From NCBI RefSeq assembly GCF_011516765.1, contig NZ_JAAABN010000004.1, forward strand, positions 1 to 64,000: a DNA stretch of 64,000 nt, in the 5' to 3' direction. The position numbers and the translations under genes were made by a program. Shown in pieces: positions 1-8,666 of this stretch. The DNA is from Acetobacter sicerae (GTDB lineage: Bacteria; Pseudomonadota; Alphaproteobacteria; Acetobacterales; Acetobacteraceae). Below the pieces are notes generated by a model, which was given only the letters and a program-made list of their open reading frames with translations, was not told where the DNA came from and ran no database searches. Numbering within the stretch: the first letter of the stretch is position 1; every line of letters begins with the position of its first letter.

Positions 1-229
1 CCCCATCCGAACTCATGCGACCCCCGTCAAAACGGGCCACAACACGCCGTCCACAGGAGGCTGGAAACTCATACGCGCCTGCGCTACACTCTGTCTGCAT
101 CGGGTTTTCTTATAGCTTACGAAAATTTCTTTTCTACAAAACAGACTTTTTCATAATCTAACCCGATGTACAACCCTTCTGTGAGATTTCCGCGTCGATA
201 CGGTTGCAAACTGCACTTTTGTTAAAAAT

Positions 230-2080
230 ATGCCTGCACGACTGGTTCTGTCTGCAAAGAATTACACGCAGACCAGCGTTCAGCTGAAGGTCCCGCTGAC
301 AGCTGCTCAGGCTGTCCAGATTCATATTGATATGTATATTACGACCAATAGTCTCAATACTGCGCTGTCTCCGGCAACCGCCGGAGGAACGCTTCCGGCG
401 CGAAATCTTTATGCCGGTTTTGTGTCAGCTCAACCTAAGGCGGGTGACACAGAGATTGATGTCTACGGATGGGATGTCCCGACGTATGGTACGAAAGTAG
501 TCGGCCAGATCCCTCAGACCGAACAATCCTCTCTTGACACAGTGTTCAGTCATTACACTGAACCAACTGTTTTTCTGGGAGGAGGAGCGGCAGCTACCGC
601 TTTTGCGCATAACTGGTTTTTTCAGGTCAACACGCATGACCTACTTCCGTCAGACACAAATAGATCACTTATCCGTCAGTTGACACCTCTCGAAATTGAT
701 CTCGATTTTACAGATGGTTCATCAGATCCAGCACCTCCAGACCGGTCAGTGCTCTGGACAGGTATCAATATGAATGCTGGAAACAAACCTGATGCTCTGA
801 CCACGAACAGCCACCAGTTCTACATGGGAGGAGTGATTAACCATCATCTTATTATAGACGGCGGTTGTGGCAACTGGGATCTGGAAGCAAACGGTGTTTT
901 TATTCCAAATGCATTTTGTGGAACAGGAACATCCCAAGCGGCTCAGATCAGTCAGGAATGGCAACAGAGAGCAGATGATACGAACACAATGAGGTTTGTA
1001 TTGTGGAATCAGAAAGGCAATCCGGATGCTGAAGGCTGGAAAAGTGTGGTCAGTCATCTGGGACTTATTGTTGATGGCTCTGTACAGCAGAGTGGTTCGC
1101 CCCTGGCAGATGGCGGCAGTGCTGAAGGTGATATTGAATTTGACCAGGGCGGTCTTTACGGCGGTTTGTCTCTTTGTGGTTATGCAAGTAATTGCGGCCT
1201 TACGGTGGATGGTGCCGGAGCTGTCAGTATTCCTCTACAGGTTCTGCAGTCACCAAAAGGTGTCAATATCGGCACAGGTGGCGTGTTTGGTCTGACCACA
1301 AAAGGTAGCAGCAGTGTTCAACTTTATCCCACGGATGCCGGTGACTGGCTTGTCGGGACCCAGGTATCCGGAGGCGGAAGTATACGCGGTCTTAATGGTA
1401 TTTATGCGAATTCAGGAAGCTTTGGCGGTACGTTGACGGCTTCATCCGAAACAATATCGGGCGCACTAACTGCCGGAAGCATTGCGACCACGTCCCTCAA
1501 TTCAAATGGCATTAATATTGGAACAGGTCAGATACTGACCACAACCTCCAAAGGTGGTTACAGCACCCAGTTGTATGCAAACGACTCAGGAGACTGGATC
1601 ATTGGAACACAGGTTGCAGGCGGAGCTAATATCCGTGGTATTAACGGAATGTATGCTAATTCGGCAACTCTGGAGAGTGGGCTTACAACCCCGAAAGCAA
1701 CGGTATCTGATACGCTGAAAGCAGGGACGATCACGACCACAAATCTGCAATCAAGCGGGATCAATATTGGGACAGGAGCTATTTATGCTTTGACTTCCGA
1801 AGGAACGAACGGTGCGCAGTTGTATTCTGGTGACGCGGGAGACTGGGTGGTTGGCACGCAGGTTGCAGGCGGGGCAAATCTTCGGGGCGTTAATGGCTTT
1901 TACGGCAATAGTCTGACCATCACAGGCACAGCATCTGCGGTATCCTTCATGGAATCACTCACCACGCCGGTTTCCGGTCATGCAAACTGCACTACCGGAC
2001 AATTCACTGATGACGCCAACTATCACTATGTCTGCGTTGCAGCCAATCACTGGCGGCGTGTTGCTTTGAGTGATTTCTGA
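230..2080 (+). CDS. phage tail-fibre-like repeat protein
   Basis: The 616-residue product has no signal peptide or membrane segment. Its N-terminal half (about residues 1-340) matches no domain I recognise. From residue 344 it holds three tandem repeats of exactly 83 residues, each with G-I/V-N-I-G-T-G, then Q-L-Y, D-A/S-G-D-W, G-T-Q-V-A/S-G-G and R-G-x-N-G-x-Y. The last 40 residues (C-T-T-G-Q-F, then Y-H-Y-V-C-V, N-H-W-R-R-V-A-L) resemble the terminal module of tail-fibre and adhesin-like proteins of phages. I infer a phage-derived structural or receptor-binding protein. The ATG at 230 is the only usual start after an in-frame stop at 182, yet it has no clear ribosome binding site, so expression is doubtful. 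The 229 bases before it show no gene. No other phage gene is visible, but the window begins here, so a prophage could continue to the left. A surface adhesin is the alternative. Confidence 0.6.
   Translation: MPARLVLSAKNYTQTSVQLKVPLTAAQAVQIHIDMYITTNSLNTALSPATAGGTLPARNLYAGFVSAQPKAGDTEIDVYGWDVPTYGTKVVGQIPQTEQSSLDTVFSHYTEPTVFLGGGAAATAFAHNWFFQVNTHDLLPSDTNRSLIRQLTPLEIDLDFTDGSSDPAPPDRSVLWTGINMNAGNKPDALTTNSHQFYMGGVINHHLIIDGGCGNWDLEANGVFIPNAFCGTGTSQAAQISQEWQQRADDTNTMRFVLWNQKGNPDAEGWKSVVSHLGLIVDGSVQQSGSPLADGGSAEGDIEFDQGGLYGGLSLCGYASNCGLTVDGAGAVSIPLQVLQSPKGVNIGTGGVFGLTTKGSSSVQLYPTDAGDWLVGTQVSGGGSIRGLNGIYANSGSFGGTLTASSETISGALTAGSIATTSLNSNGINIGTGQILTTTSKGGYSTQLYANDSGDWIIGTQVAGGANIRGINGMYANSATLESGLTTPKATVSDTLKAGTITTTNLQSSGINIGTGAIYALTSEGTNGAQLYSGDAGDWVVGTQVAGGANLRGVNGFYGNSLTITGTASAVSFMESLTTPVSGHANCTTGQFTDDANYHYVCVAANHWRRVALSDF
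1259..1930 (+). repeat. three tandem 249-bp coding repeats
   Basis: Units start at 1259, 1508 and 1757, which is exactly 249 bases (83 codons) apart; the third is shortened near 1930. Each encodes the G-x-N-I-G-T-G start and the D-x-G-D-W core. The protein is conserved more than the DNA, so the duplications are not recent. Confidence 0.85.
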
Positions 2081-2154
2081 GAATTCAGCCCGCGACTATA
2101 GTTGCGTTTCATGAGGTAAGTAATCGCGGACAGTACGGACCTGATGTGTTCGTC

Positions 2155-2416
2155 GATCACGGTATGAATACGAAACTTCATGCCGTGATCGACAGCAACG
2201 GAAGACCCCTTGGTCCCGCGGCGCTGTTCAGGCGAAGAGAATCAAGCCGTGTATTCCCGGATGGAAATCCTGCGTGACCCTGTAATACACTACGAGCGAC
2301 ATTATAAACGTCGCAAGCACATTGAAATCATGCTTGCTCCGCTCAAGGCAGGATGCAATACGTTAGGGCTGTGTCCGCCACTTTTTTCTTCTTCACTACT
2401 TACCTCTCTGCCATAA
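2155..2416 (+). pseudogene. decayed IS5-family transposase remnant
   Basis: Two fragments in different frames recall the C-terminal half of IS5-family transposases. From 2164 the reading M-N-T-K-L-H-A-V-I-D-S-N-G-R-P-L matches the region around the second catalytic aspartate. From about 2255, in another frame, P-V-I-H-Y-E-R-H-Y-K-R-R-K-H-I-E-I-M matches the typical K-R-R-x-x-I-E-x-M end motif, followed by a degraded tail. The sequence between is too short, so an internal deletion plus frameshift has inactivated it. Terminal inverted repeats were not found. IS5-type elements are common in acetic acid bacteria. The remnant lies between the phage-like gene and the haem locus and may mark an old insertion boundary. 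Confidence 0.75.
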
Positions 2417-2586
2417 TCTTGTTCTGATTATGAATCTTGAGCCTAAAACCATAGCATCAGTCACAACCATGGCTAGCAAAGTTATCAGGGCGCTTTGCTG
2501 TGTGAGCATACCTTAAAACAGATGAGGCGATTGCCGACTTTCAACAGACTGACAAACCAGCTTTCGCCTCTTCATTCTTTTGCTCT

Positions 2587-2907
2587 TCAGAGCTCAATAT
2601 CCTGAAGCACCTCGAAGCCTTCGAAAACTGGCGGGCCGGCCGTCTGTGGCTTGCTCTGCCCCGCACCGGCATGAGCCTGACGGAACTGCTCCGAGTTGGT
2701 CCAGCCGATAAAGGCGTCATACGATGCCCATACGGTGTGAGATGCGTAGAGAATGTATCCGTCTTTTTCAGGGCCTTTCAGAAACTGAAAGCTTATGAAA
2801 CCGGGAACCGTCTTGAGCAGGACTTCCCGATCCAGCCAGCGACTACGGAAAGCATCCTCACTTTCCGGAAGCACCTTGAAACGGTTCATCGCGATGTATT
2901 TGTTCAT
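2587..2907 (-). CDS. hmuQ: haem-degrading monooxygenase, second copy (HmuQ/IsdG-like)
   Basis: The 106-residue product is a small ferredoxin-like-fold protein of the antibiotic biosynthesis monooxygenase/IsdG group. These enzymes cleave haem in the cytoplasm and release iron. The triad known from IsdG (Asn, Trp, and His ten residues after the Trp) is present: Asn in M-N-R-F near the start, then W-T-N-S-E-Q-F-R-Q-A-H. The start is the ATG at 2907, preceded by AAAGGA; the TTG at 2928 would overlap the end of hmuV. It is the last gene of the haem operon and a paralogue of the gene at 5707-6027, having the same N-terminal motif I-A-M-N-R-F-K-V and the same length. Whether both copies degrade haem to the same product cannot be told from sequence. 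Confidence 0.82.
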   Translation of the reverse strand: MNKYIAMNRFKVLPESEDAFRSRWLDREVLLKTVPGFISFQFLKGPEKDGYILYASHTVWASYDAFIGWTNSEQFRQAHAGAGQSKPQTAGPPVFEGFEVLQDIEL

Positions 2908-2924
2908 GGTTGTGATTTTTCCTT

Positions 2925-3725
2925 TCAATGCATGATATCATGCGGAAGCATATAGGGTTTTCCTGTCCGCTCATGCGTGCGCACGCATCCTTCCGCAAGC
3001 CCGAAAACCGAACGGATCAAGGGGCCTGAGAGCACTGTCTGTGGCGCACCCTGAGCATAGATCCGTCCGTCATGGACGACCACGATCCTGTCGGCGCACG
3101 CTGCCGCCCAGTTCAGATCGTGCAACACCATTACGACCCCGCCGCCACGATCGGCGTGCGCTCTGGCGATCCTCAGAATGAGTTCCTGCCGTGCAGGATC
3201 CTGTGCGGAAATCGGCTCATCAAGAAGCAGAAACCCAGGAGAAGTATCAATCGCGGCCGCTTCAAGCTGCATCAGCACACGGGCAAGATGCACGCGCTGG
3301 CGTTCGCCACCCGACAGGCTCATCACATCCCGCCCGGCAAAAGCAAGAAGGCCCACCCGATCCAGAATCTCATCAGCCATCGCGATACGCTTCACATGCG
3401 GCAGGTGAGCAGCCGAGACGGACGCTCCAAGCACGACCAGTTGCCGGGCCGTAAAGCGTGCGGTCAGAACGCCATCCTGCATCAACATCGCCCGCCGCGC
3501 CGCCATGACGGCCGGGCTGAAGGAAGAGAGAGGAAGGTCATCAAGCAGAACCTTCCCGCGCGAAAGAGACGTAAGCCCACTGGCGAGGCGAAGCAGGGAG
3601 CTTTTCCCAGCGCCATTAGGACCGACAATTGCCGTCACCTGCCCCGGAGAGAACACGACCGAGACGTCATTCACGATGGCCCGGTTTCCTGCCTCCCAGA
3701 AAGCGTTTTCGAGGGCGATTGTCAT
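2925..3725 (-). CDS. hmuV: haemin ABC importer ATP-binding protein
   Basis: This 266-residue ABC ATPase would power haem import across the inner membrane. Walker A (G-P-N-G-A-G-K-S) is at residues 35-42, the signature L-S-G-G-E at 137-141 and Walker B (F-L-L-L-D-E-P) at 165-171. It resembles the FecE/HmuV family of iron-chelate and haem importers. Its start overlaps the stop of the permease gene by four bases, which indicates translational coupling. The haem assignment rather than siderophore or cobalamin comes from the flanking haem-degrading monooxygenases and the TonB-dependent receptor with an adjoining Fur-like site. Confidence 0.88.
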   Translation of the reverse strand: MTIALENAFWEAGNRAIVNDVSVVFSPGQVTAIVGPNGAGKSSLLRLASGLTSLSRGKVLLDDLPLSSFSPAVMAARRAMLMQDGVLTARFTARQLVVLGASVSAAHLPHVKRIAMADEILDRVGLLAFAGRDVMSLSGGERQRVHLARVLMQLEAAAIDTSPGFLLLDEPISAQDPARQELILRIARAHADRGGGVVMVLHDLNWAAACADRIVVVHDGRIYAQGAPQTVLSGPLIRSVFGLAEGCVRTHERTGKPYMLPHDIMH

Positions 3726-4747
3726 ACACCCACTCCATCATGAGTGCGGGCAAGAAGCCAGACGAAAATCGGTGTACCGAGAATGGCTGTCACAATTCCG
3801 ACCGGAACATCAGCCGGGCTTGCCAGCGTCCGCGCCAGTGTGTCCGCGCCAGTCAGCAATACCGCCCCAAGAAGGACACTCCCCGGCAGCACGAGCCTGT
3901 GATCCGGACCGGTGATCAGCCGGACCAGATGAGGCACCACGACACCGATGAAGCCAATGACACCGGTGAAGGCGACCGCAGGCCCCACCGCGCAGGCGAC
4001 GGTCAGCATGCCGACCGTTTTCACACGCTCGACCGGATATCCCATCAGACGCGCGTCCCCCTCCCCCAGCAACATCGCATTCAGAGGTCCGGCGAGCCAC
4101 ATGACGCCAACCGTCGCCGCAATGAGAAACGGAGATAGAATGACGATACGGGGCCAGGTCGATCCCGCGAAACTGCCCATGGTCCAGAAAGTCAGATCAC
4201 GCAGGGCTGTATCATTGGCCCGAAAGACAAGAACACCCGTGAGTGCGGCGGCAAGAGTTCCAAACGCTACACCCGCCAGAAGAACGCGCGTGATGGACGT
4301 AATGCCTTCGCGTGTCGCAAAAAGATACAGTGTCAACGTCGCGCCAAAACTGCCCAGAACACCAGCGGCTGGCACTGCCCACGCCGAGGAAAGAATGGAA
4401 AAACCACTTGCACTGCCAAGAACAATGACACAGGCAGCCGCCAGACCAGCACCAGCGGAAATACCGATCAATCCCGGATCGGCCAGTGGGTTTCGAAAAA
4501 GCCCCTGCATGATCGCGCCCGACGCACCGAGGGCCGCACCCGTCAGGCTCGCCATGACCACACGGGGTGCCCGGATCTGCGTAAGCACCAGCCACGCCAC
4601 CGAGGCGTCCGCATCATCTCCCCCACGCCACAACGCATCAAAGTGCAAACCGGTCGCGCCAATGTTGACTGACAGCACCATCGTGATCAGCAACAGGCTG
4701 GGCAGCAGAAACAGGAGCCAGAACAGAATGGAACGACGCGCCATCAT
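3722..4747 (-). CDS. hmuU: haemin ABC importer permease (FecCD family)
   Basis: The 341-residue polytopic membrane protein belongs to the FecCD/BtuC permease family, which forms a homodimeric channel with its ATPase. Many hydrophobic segments are visible, and the family's G-x-x-x-Q-x-x-x-x-N-P-L-A-D-P motif occurs around residues 78-93 (I-M-Q-G-L-F-R-N-P-L-A-D-P-G). The length is normal for the family. It overlaps both neighbours by four bases (hmuT stop and hmuV start), as expected for an importer cassette. Confidence 0.9.
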   Translation of the reverse strand: MMARRSILFWLLFLLPSLLLITMVLSVNIGATGLHFDALWRGGDDADASVAWLVLTQIRAPRVVMASLTGAALGASGAIMQGLFRNPLADPGLIGISAGAGLAAACVIVLGSASGFSILSSAWAVPAAGVLGSFGATLTLYLFATREGITSITRVLLAGVAFGTLAAALTGVLVFRANDTALRDLTFWTMGSFAGSTWPRIVILSPFLIAATVGVMWLAGPLNAMLLGEGDARLMGYPVERVKTVGMLTVACAVGPAVAFTGVIGFIGVVVPHLVRLITGPDHRLVLPGSVLLGAVLLTGADTLARTLASPADVPVGIVTAILGTPIFVWLLARTHDGVGV

Positions 4748-5691
4748 CCGGGCTGTCCGGTCGTCTGCACCGGCATCTCCGCGAGTTTCTGCGCGAGTTC
4801 AAGAGCCGCATCCGGCGTGCGCAATCCCAATCCCAGAAGACGCTCGCCTTCCATGGAAATGATCGCTCCGGACCGGCCTGCCGATGTCAGACGGAAGCCC
4901 GGATCGGCCAGAAGGTTTTTGCGGATGTCCTCACTTCCCTGAGCCATGACAAGAATGACATCGGGTTTCAGGGCAATGAGATTTTCCTGATCCACAATCT
5001 TGTATCCCTGCATCGCAGCGCCCGCATTGACGGCTCCCGTCAGTCGGATCACGGCGTCCGCCGCAGTCCCGGTTCCGGCTACCATCGGTCGATTGTTCGT
5101 CATGCGCATCACAAACAGCACACGTTGCGCAAGAGGATGGGCAGCGCGCCAGGCCGTCAGGGTCTCGAAACGTCGTGAAAGATCAGCACACAAGCGATCA
5201 CCTTCTGCTCCAGCCTGCATCAGGTTTGCGATAAAGCGTGTCCGATCCACGATCGCTTCCGCAGAGGGTGTCGAATCCACAAAAATCACCGGAACGCGAG
5301 ACGCCATGAGCTGATCGAGAGCCGTTGGTGGTCCGGCATTGTTCATTGTGAGGACAAGATCGGGACGGAGCGCCAGCACCCCTTCGGAGGACAGGGCCCG
5401 CATGTAGCCGACCGAGGGCTTGTCATGCAGCGCCGCCTCCGGCCAGGTCGAGGTTGAATCCACACCGACAATCCGGTCCGCGGCTCCGAGCGCATACAGT
5501 GTTTCCGTAACTGCGCCGCCCACGGAGACAATCCTGCGGGCCTTTCCCGGATTGACCCGACGCCCCCGACAGTCGGTCACAACAGGCCCATCGGCGGCGA
5601 GCGCCCCAACTGCGCTCCCTGCGGCGAGAAGACCCGTAGTCAGACCTATTCCGAAAAGACGTCGCGTTATCAGCTTTGTTCTCATATCCAT
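4744..5691 (-). CDS. hmuT: periplasmic haemin-binding protein
   Basis: The 315-residue product is a substrate-binding protein of the iron-chelate/haem type (TroA-like fold). Its start has a ribosome binding site (AGGAA, seven bases upstream). The N-terminus contains T-R-R-L-F-G-I followed by a hydrophobic stretch ending near A-L-A-A-D, which looks like a Tat or Sec signal peptide. The mature part begins with the family pattern D-x-x-G-R-x-V and the segment R-I-V-S-V-G-G-A-V-T-E-T-L-Y-A-L-G, close to known HmuT proteins. It would collect haem in the periplasm from the outer-membrane receptor and deliver it to HmuUV. Confidence 0.88.
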   Translation of the reverse strand: MDMRTKLITRRLFGIGLTTGLLAAGSAVGALAADGPVVTDCRGRRVNPGKARRIVSVGGAVTETLYALGAADRIVGVDSTSTWPEAALHDKPSVGYMRALSSEGVLALRPDLVLTMNNAGPPTALDQLMASRVPVIFVDSTPSAEAIVDRTRFIANLMQAGAEGDRLCADLSRRFETLTAWRAAHPLAQRVLFVMRMTNNRPMVAGTGTAADAVIRLTGAVNAGAAMQGYKIVDQENLIALKPDVILVMAQGSEDIRKNLLADPGFRLTSAGRSGAIISMEGERLLGLGLRTPDAALELAQKLAEMPVQTTGQPG

Positions 5692-5706
5692 GGTGATATT
5701 CCTCGC

Positions 5707-6027
5707 TCAGGATAGCGCACTGACCGTTTTCAGAACTTCGAAACCATTCGATTCCCGCCGCTCGATCGTCAGCATTTCGCCCTGACCGGCAGTACGATGC
5801 GCTGTCCTGAACGCGTCGGACTGCTTCCAGTCATCGAAGGCCTCCCGAGAGGCCCATGTCGTCTCCGACGCATAAAGAATATAGGTGTCGTACACCTCAC
5901 CTTTCATGAAACGGATCGTAACAAATCCAGGTACGTCGCGCAGGCTGACCTCACGATCCAGCCACCGGGAGAGAAACATGTCTTCGCTATCCGGACGCAC
6001 CTTGAAACGATTCATAGCAATGAACAT
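5707..6027 (-). CDS. hmuQ: haem-degrading monooxygenase, first copy (HmuQ/IsdG-like)
   Basis: The 106-residue product is of the same family as the gene at 2587-2907. The IsdG-type triad is visible: Asn in M-N-R-F at residue 6, then W-K-Q-S-D-A-F-R-T-A-H with Trp and His ten residues apart. It is the first gene of the minus-strand haem operon, 15 bases before hmuT, and its start is about 110 bases from the Fur-box-like site shared with the divergent receptor gene. I infer cytoplasmic haem cleavage to supply iron. A role unrelated to haem is possible for this fold, but the context argues against it. Confidence 0.84.
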   Translation of the reverse strand: MFIAMNRFKVRPDSEDMFLSRWLDREVSLRDVPGFVTIRFMKGEVYDTYILYASETTWASREAFDDWKQSDAFRTAHRTAGQGEMLTIERRESNGFEVLKTVSALS

Positions 6028-6134
6028 GCGCGAAAAACCTTATAAAAACAGCACGTCGCAGCGGGCGGCCCATTTCTGATCCCCGCATGCGCCAGTGTGA
6101 CTTTGATGTCTCAGCAATGAAGTCTTACATTAAT

Positions 6135-6153
6135 GCAAATGAGAATCAATATC
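6135..6153. promoter_or_regulatory. Fur-box-like operator
   Basis: GCAAATGAGAATCAATATC agrees with the classic 19-base Fur consensus at 15 positions by my hand alignment. It lies between the divergent hmuQTUV operon and the receptor gene and could repress both. A weak promoter for the receptor (TTGATG at 6103, TACATT at 6126, 17-base spacer) would place the site across the transcription start. That promoter is tentative. Confidence 0.7.
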
Positions 6154-6221
6154 ACTATCTTGACATTGCCGATCAATCCGTTTCTTGTTGCGAACAATTC
6201 TCAATAAGAAAGATGATGGTC

Positions 6222-8549
6222 ATGCCTCTCCTTCGGTCAGTCCATGCCGTAAGATGTTCTTTCCTTCTGGCATTTCCTGCATTTCTCCTTACATCAGTCT
6301 CATCAGCAGCTTTGGGGCAGGATGCCGTTTCGGTCTCTCCAGAGAAGAAAACCAAAGCCTCGTCGCACACGTCTGCGCCATCAGCACCGTCGCAAACCGC
6401 CGCTTCTCCGGTATCGCCGATTGCTCTTTCTCCCCTCCGGGTTCAGGGGCGGTCAACGGATCTCGTCGGCTCCATGAAAATCGATCCGGATGCGGATTAC
6501 AGCAATGTCGGCAAAGCACGTGTCCTGACACAGACAACCACAATGAAGACCTTCCAGGACCGGATGATCGACAACATCTCCGATTACAGCCGTCGCGTGG
6601 ATGCGGCGGTGAATTTCAATACGAACAATTCGTCGATCAATATGCGCGGCCTTGATCAGAACCGCATTCTCACCACTATCGACGGCATCCGCAGTGTCTG
6701 GACCAATAACGGCGCTCGCGGCCTTGAAGGCGGTATTTCAGGCTACGATTTCAACTCGCTCAGCGCCATTGATGTGGTGAAGAACGCGAGTTCAAGCTTT
6801 TTCGGCACCGGTGCGCTAGGCGGTGTCGTGGCAATGCGCACGCTTGAACCGGAAGACATTCTCAAACCCGGCAAGACAGTCGGAGGTCTGACAAAGCTGA
6901 CCTATGACGGTTCCAGCGAAAGCGCCTATCTCAATCAGGCCTTTGCAGCGCGTTACCATAACACCGTCGTGCTGGTTCAGGGCGGATTTCAGGACGGCAG
7001 CCAGACAGGCAACCGGGGAACCGTAGGGGGTGTCGGAACATCACGAACGAAACGGGATCCTGCTTCCTACACACAGGGCAATTTTCTTGGAAAAATTCAG
7101 CATTATTTTGCAGGCGGTCACCGGATCGGTCTGACGGGAGAAGTCTTCGATCGCAATTACAATGAAAACACGCTGTCAAACATAAACAGCACCTACAGCA
7201 CCTATCATACGCTGGAAGAAACAAAGCGTTCCCGTGTGTCTGGCGGCTATGACTACAAGTCTGTCAATCCGCTCGCTTTCATCAGTGAAGCGCATCTGAT
7301 CGCCTACTGGCAGAAGGTCGACACGATCACCAACACTGCCTCCAACCGGCTGATCGCGCCAATCGGCATTTATGACCGGAATGACAAGCTGACGACGTCA
7401 TCCTACGGCGTGACCGGTTCTGTTTCATCCAATGTTTTTACCGGTCCTTTTCATCATGCGATCACGCTTGGAGGCGAGGCCTATCTGACCGACACCAGTG
7501 AATATGCGGCTGGGCGGGACAACTGCACTGCGTCCATCTATGCCTGCGCCTATCTGCACAACAACCAGTCGGACATGCCGAATGTTCACGGCACGGATCT
7601 TGGCGCCATTGTGCAGGACCGTATCGGATACGGGAAACATGAATGGCTACACATCACACCCGGATTCCGCTTCGACTGGTATAAACGTAACCCGCAGCAG
7701 ACAGCGTCCTATACCGCCAACGCCATCTATGACGGATTTCCAGCGGCCTCCAGCACCTCGCATTTTTCTCCCAAGGTGCTGGCGGAAGTCCGTGTGGCGG
7801 ATAAGGTCACACTTTACGCCCAATATAACACGGCATTTCGCGCTCCCTCCGCAAACGAGCTTTATCTGACCTATGGCGGAACAGGGTCCTACGCTGCAAT
7901 CGGCAATCCTGCGCTCAAGCCGGAAACAAGCCGGGGTTGGGAAGCCGGTGTCCGTTATGGAGATTCAAAACGCGGCGCGAATATTTCCGTCTACGACAAT
8001 TATTATCACAACTTCATCGATCAGGTCACCACAACGGCGGATGAAGCCGGAATTGACGGAAGCTTTCCATTTGGCGTCTTCAAATACGTCAATCGTCAGC
8101 GTGTGCGGATTTACGGTGTTGAAGCCCGTGCAAACTGGACCTTTGGCGAGCATTGGCTGGCGTGGACCTCCCTTGCCTATTCCGACGGAAAAGATCAGCA
8201 GGAACATGTGCATCTGAATTCCGTTGCGCCATTCAGGGGAATTGTCGGCGTCGGTTATGTGTCCGACCGCTGGGGCGCAAACTTCTCCACAACATTCGCC
8301 GCGGCCCGGAACAAGGTGCAGGACCCCTCATCCTCCCTGAACAAGACTCCCGGATACGCCATCTTTGATCTGAACGGATGGTATTCACCTGCCTTTTTTC
8401 CAAACATGAAGATACAGGCCGGGATGTACAACATGTTCAACAAGCGGTATTACAGCGCTCTCGATATTCCCGACAGTTCCACAGTGAAAAAGGCATATTA
8501 CTCACAGCCGGGACGCAGCTTCAAAGTCACGGCATTGATAAACTTCTAG
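6222..8549 (+). CDS. hmuR: TonB-dependent haem receptor
   Basis: This outer-membrane receptor of about 775 residues would take up haem or haemoproteins using TonB energy. After a signal peptide (hydrophobic stretch, then A-A-L-G-Q) come a plug domain (with N-M-R-G-L-D-Q-N-R and the following D-G-I-R) and a beta-barrel ending in an aromatic-type terminus (S-F-K-V-T-A-L-I-N-F). The reading frame is open back to 6087, but that would run through the Fur-like site and put 45 residues before the signal peptide. I prefer the ATG at 6222, nine bases after AAGAAAG; 6213 and 6216 are alternatives. It is divergent from the haem importer operon. The ligand is inferred from that neighbour; no TonB or ExbBD genes are in view. 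Confidence 0.87.
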   Translation: MPLLRSVHAVRCSFLLAFPAFLLTSVSSAALGQDAVSVSPEKKTKASSHTSAPSAPSQTAASPVSPIALSPLRVQGRSTDLVGSMKIDPDADYSNVGKARVLTQTTTMKTFQDRMIDNISDYSRRVDAAVNFNTNNSSINMRGLDQNRILTTIDGIRSVWTNNGARGLEGGISGYDFNSLSAIDVVKNASSSFFGTGALGGVVAMRTLEPEDILKPGKTVGGLTKLTYDGSSESAYLNQAFAARYHNTVVLVQGGFQDGSQTGNRGTVGGVGTSRTKRDPASYTQGNFLGKIQHYFAGGHRIGLTGEVFDRNYNENTLSNINSTYSTYHTLEETKRSRVSGGYDYKSVNPLAFISEAHLIAYWQKVDTITNTASNRLIAPIGIYDRNDKLTTSSYGVTGSVSSNVFTGPFHHAITLGGEAYLTDTSEYAAGRDNCTASIYACAYLHNNQSDMPNVHGTDLGAIVQDRIGYGKHEWLHITPGFRFDWYKRNPQQTASYTANAIYDGFPAASSTSHFSPKVLAEVRVADKVTLYAQYNTAFRAPSANELYLTYGGTGSYAAIGNPALKPETSRGWEAGVRYGDSKRGANISVYDNYYHNFIDQVTTTADEAGIDGSFPFGVFKYVNRQRVRIYGVEARANWTFGEHWLAWTSLAYSDGKDQQEHVHLNSVAPFRGIVGVGYVSDRWGANFSTTFAAARNKVQDPSSSLNKTPGYAIFDLNGWYSPAFFPNMKIQAGMYNMFNKRYYSALDIPDSSTVKKAYYSQPGRSFKVTALINF

Positions 8550-8666
8550 ATCTATCACCAGTTAATTTCGATTACGGCCATGACATGCTGAATCCGGCAG
8601 AAATTCAGCATATCGTGGCCACAGATCACGCTCTCTCCTGACCTGCGGCAGTTCAGGTTGGGGCTC

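Noticed and set aside
6087-6221. N-terminal extension of the haem receptor frame
   Set aside because: It would run through the Fur-box-like site, put 45 residues ahead of a signal peptide, and has no ribosome binding site; the ATG at 6222 is better.
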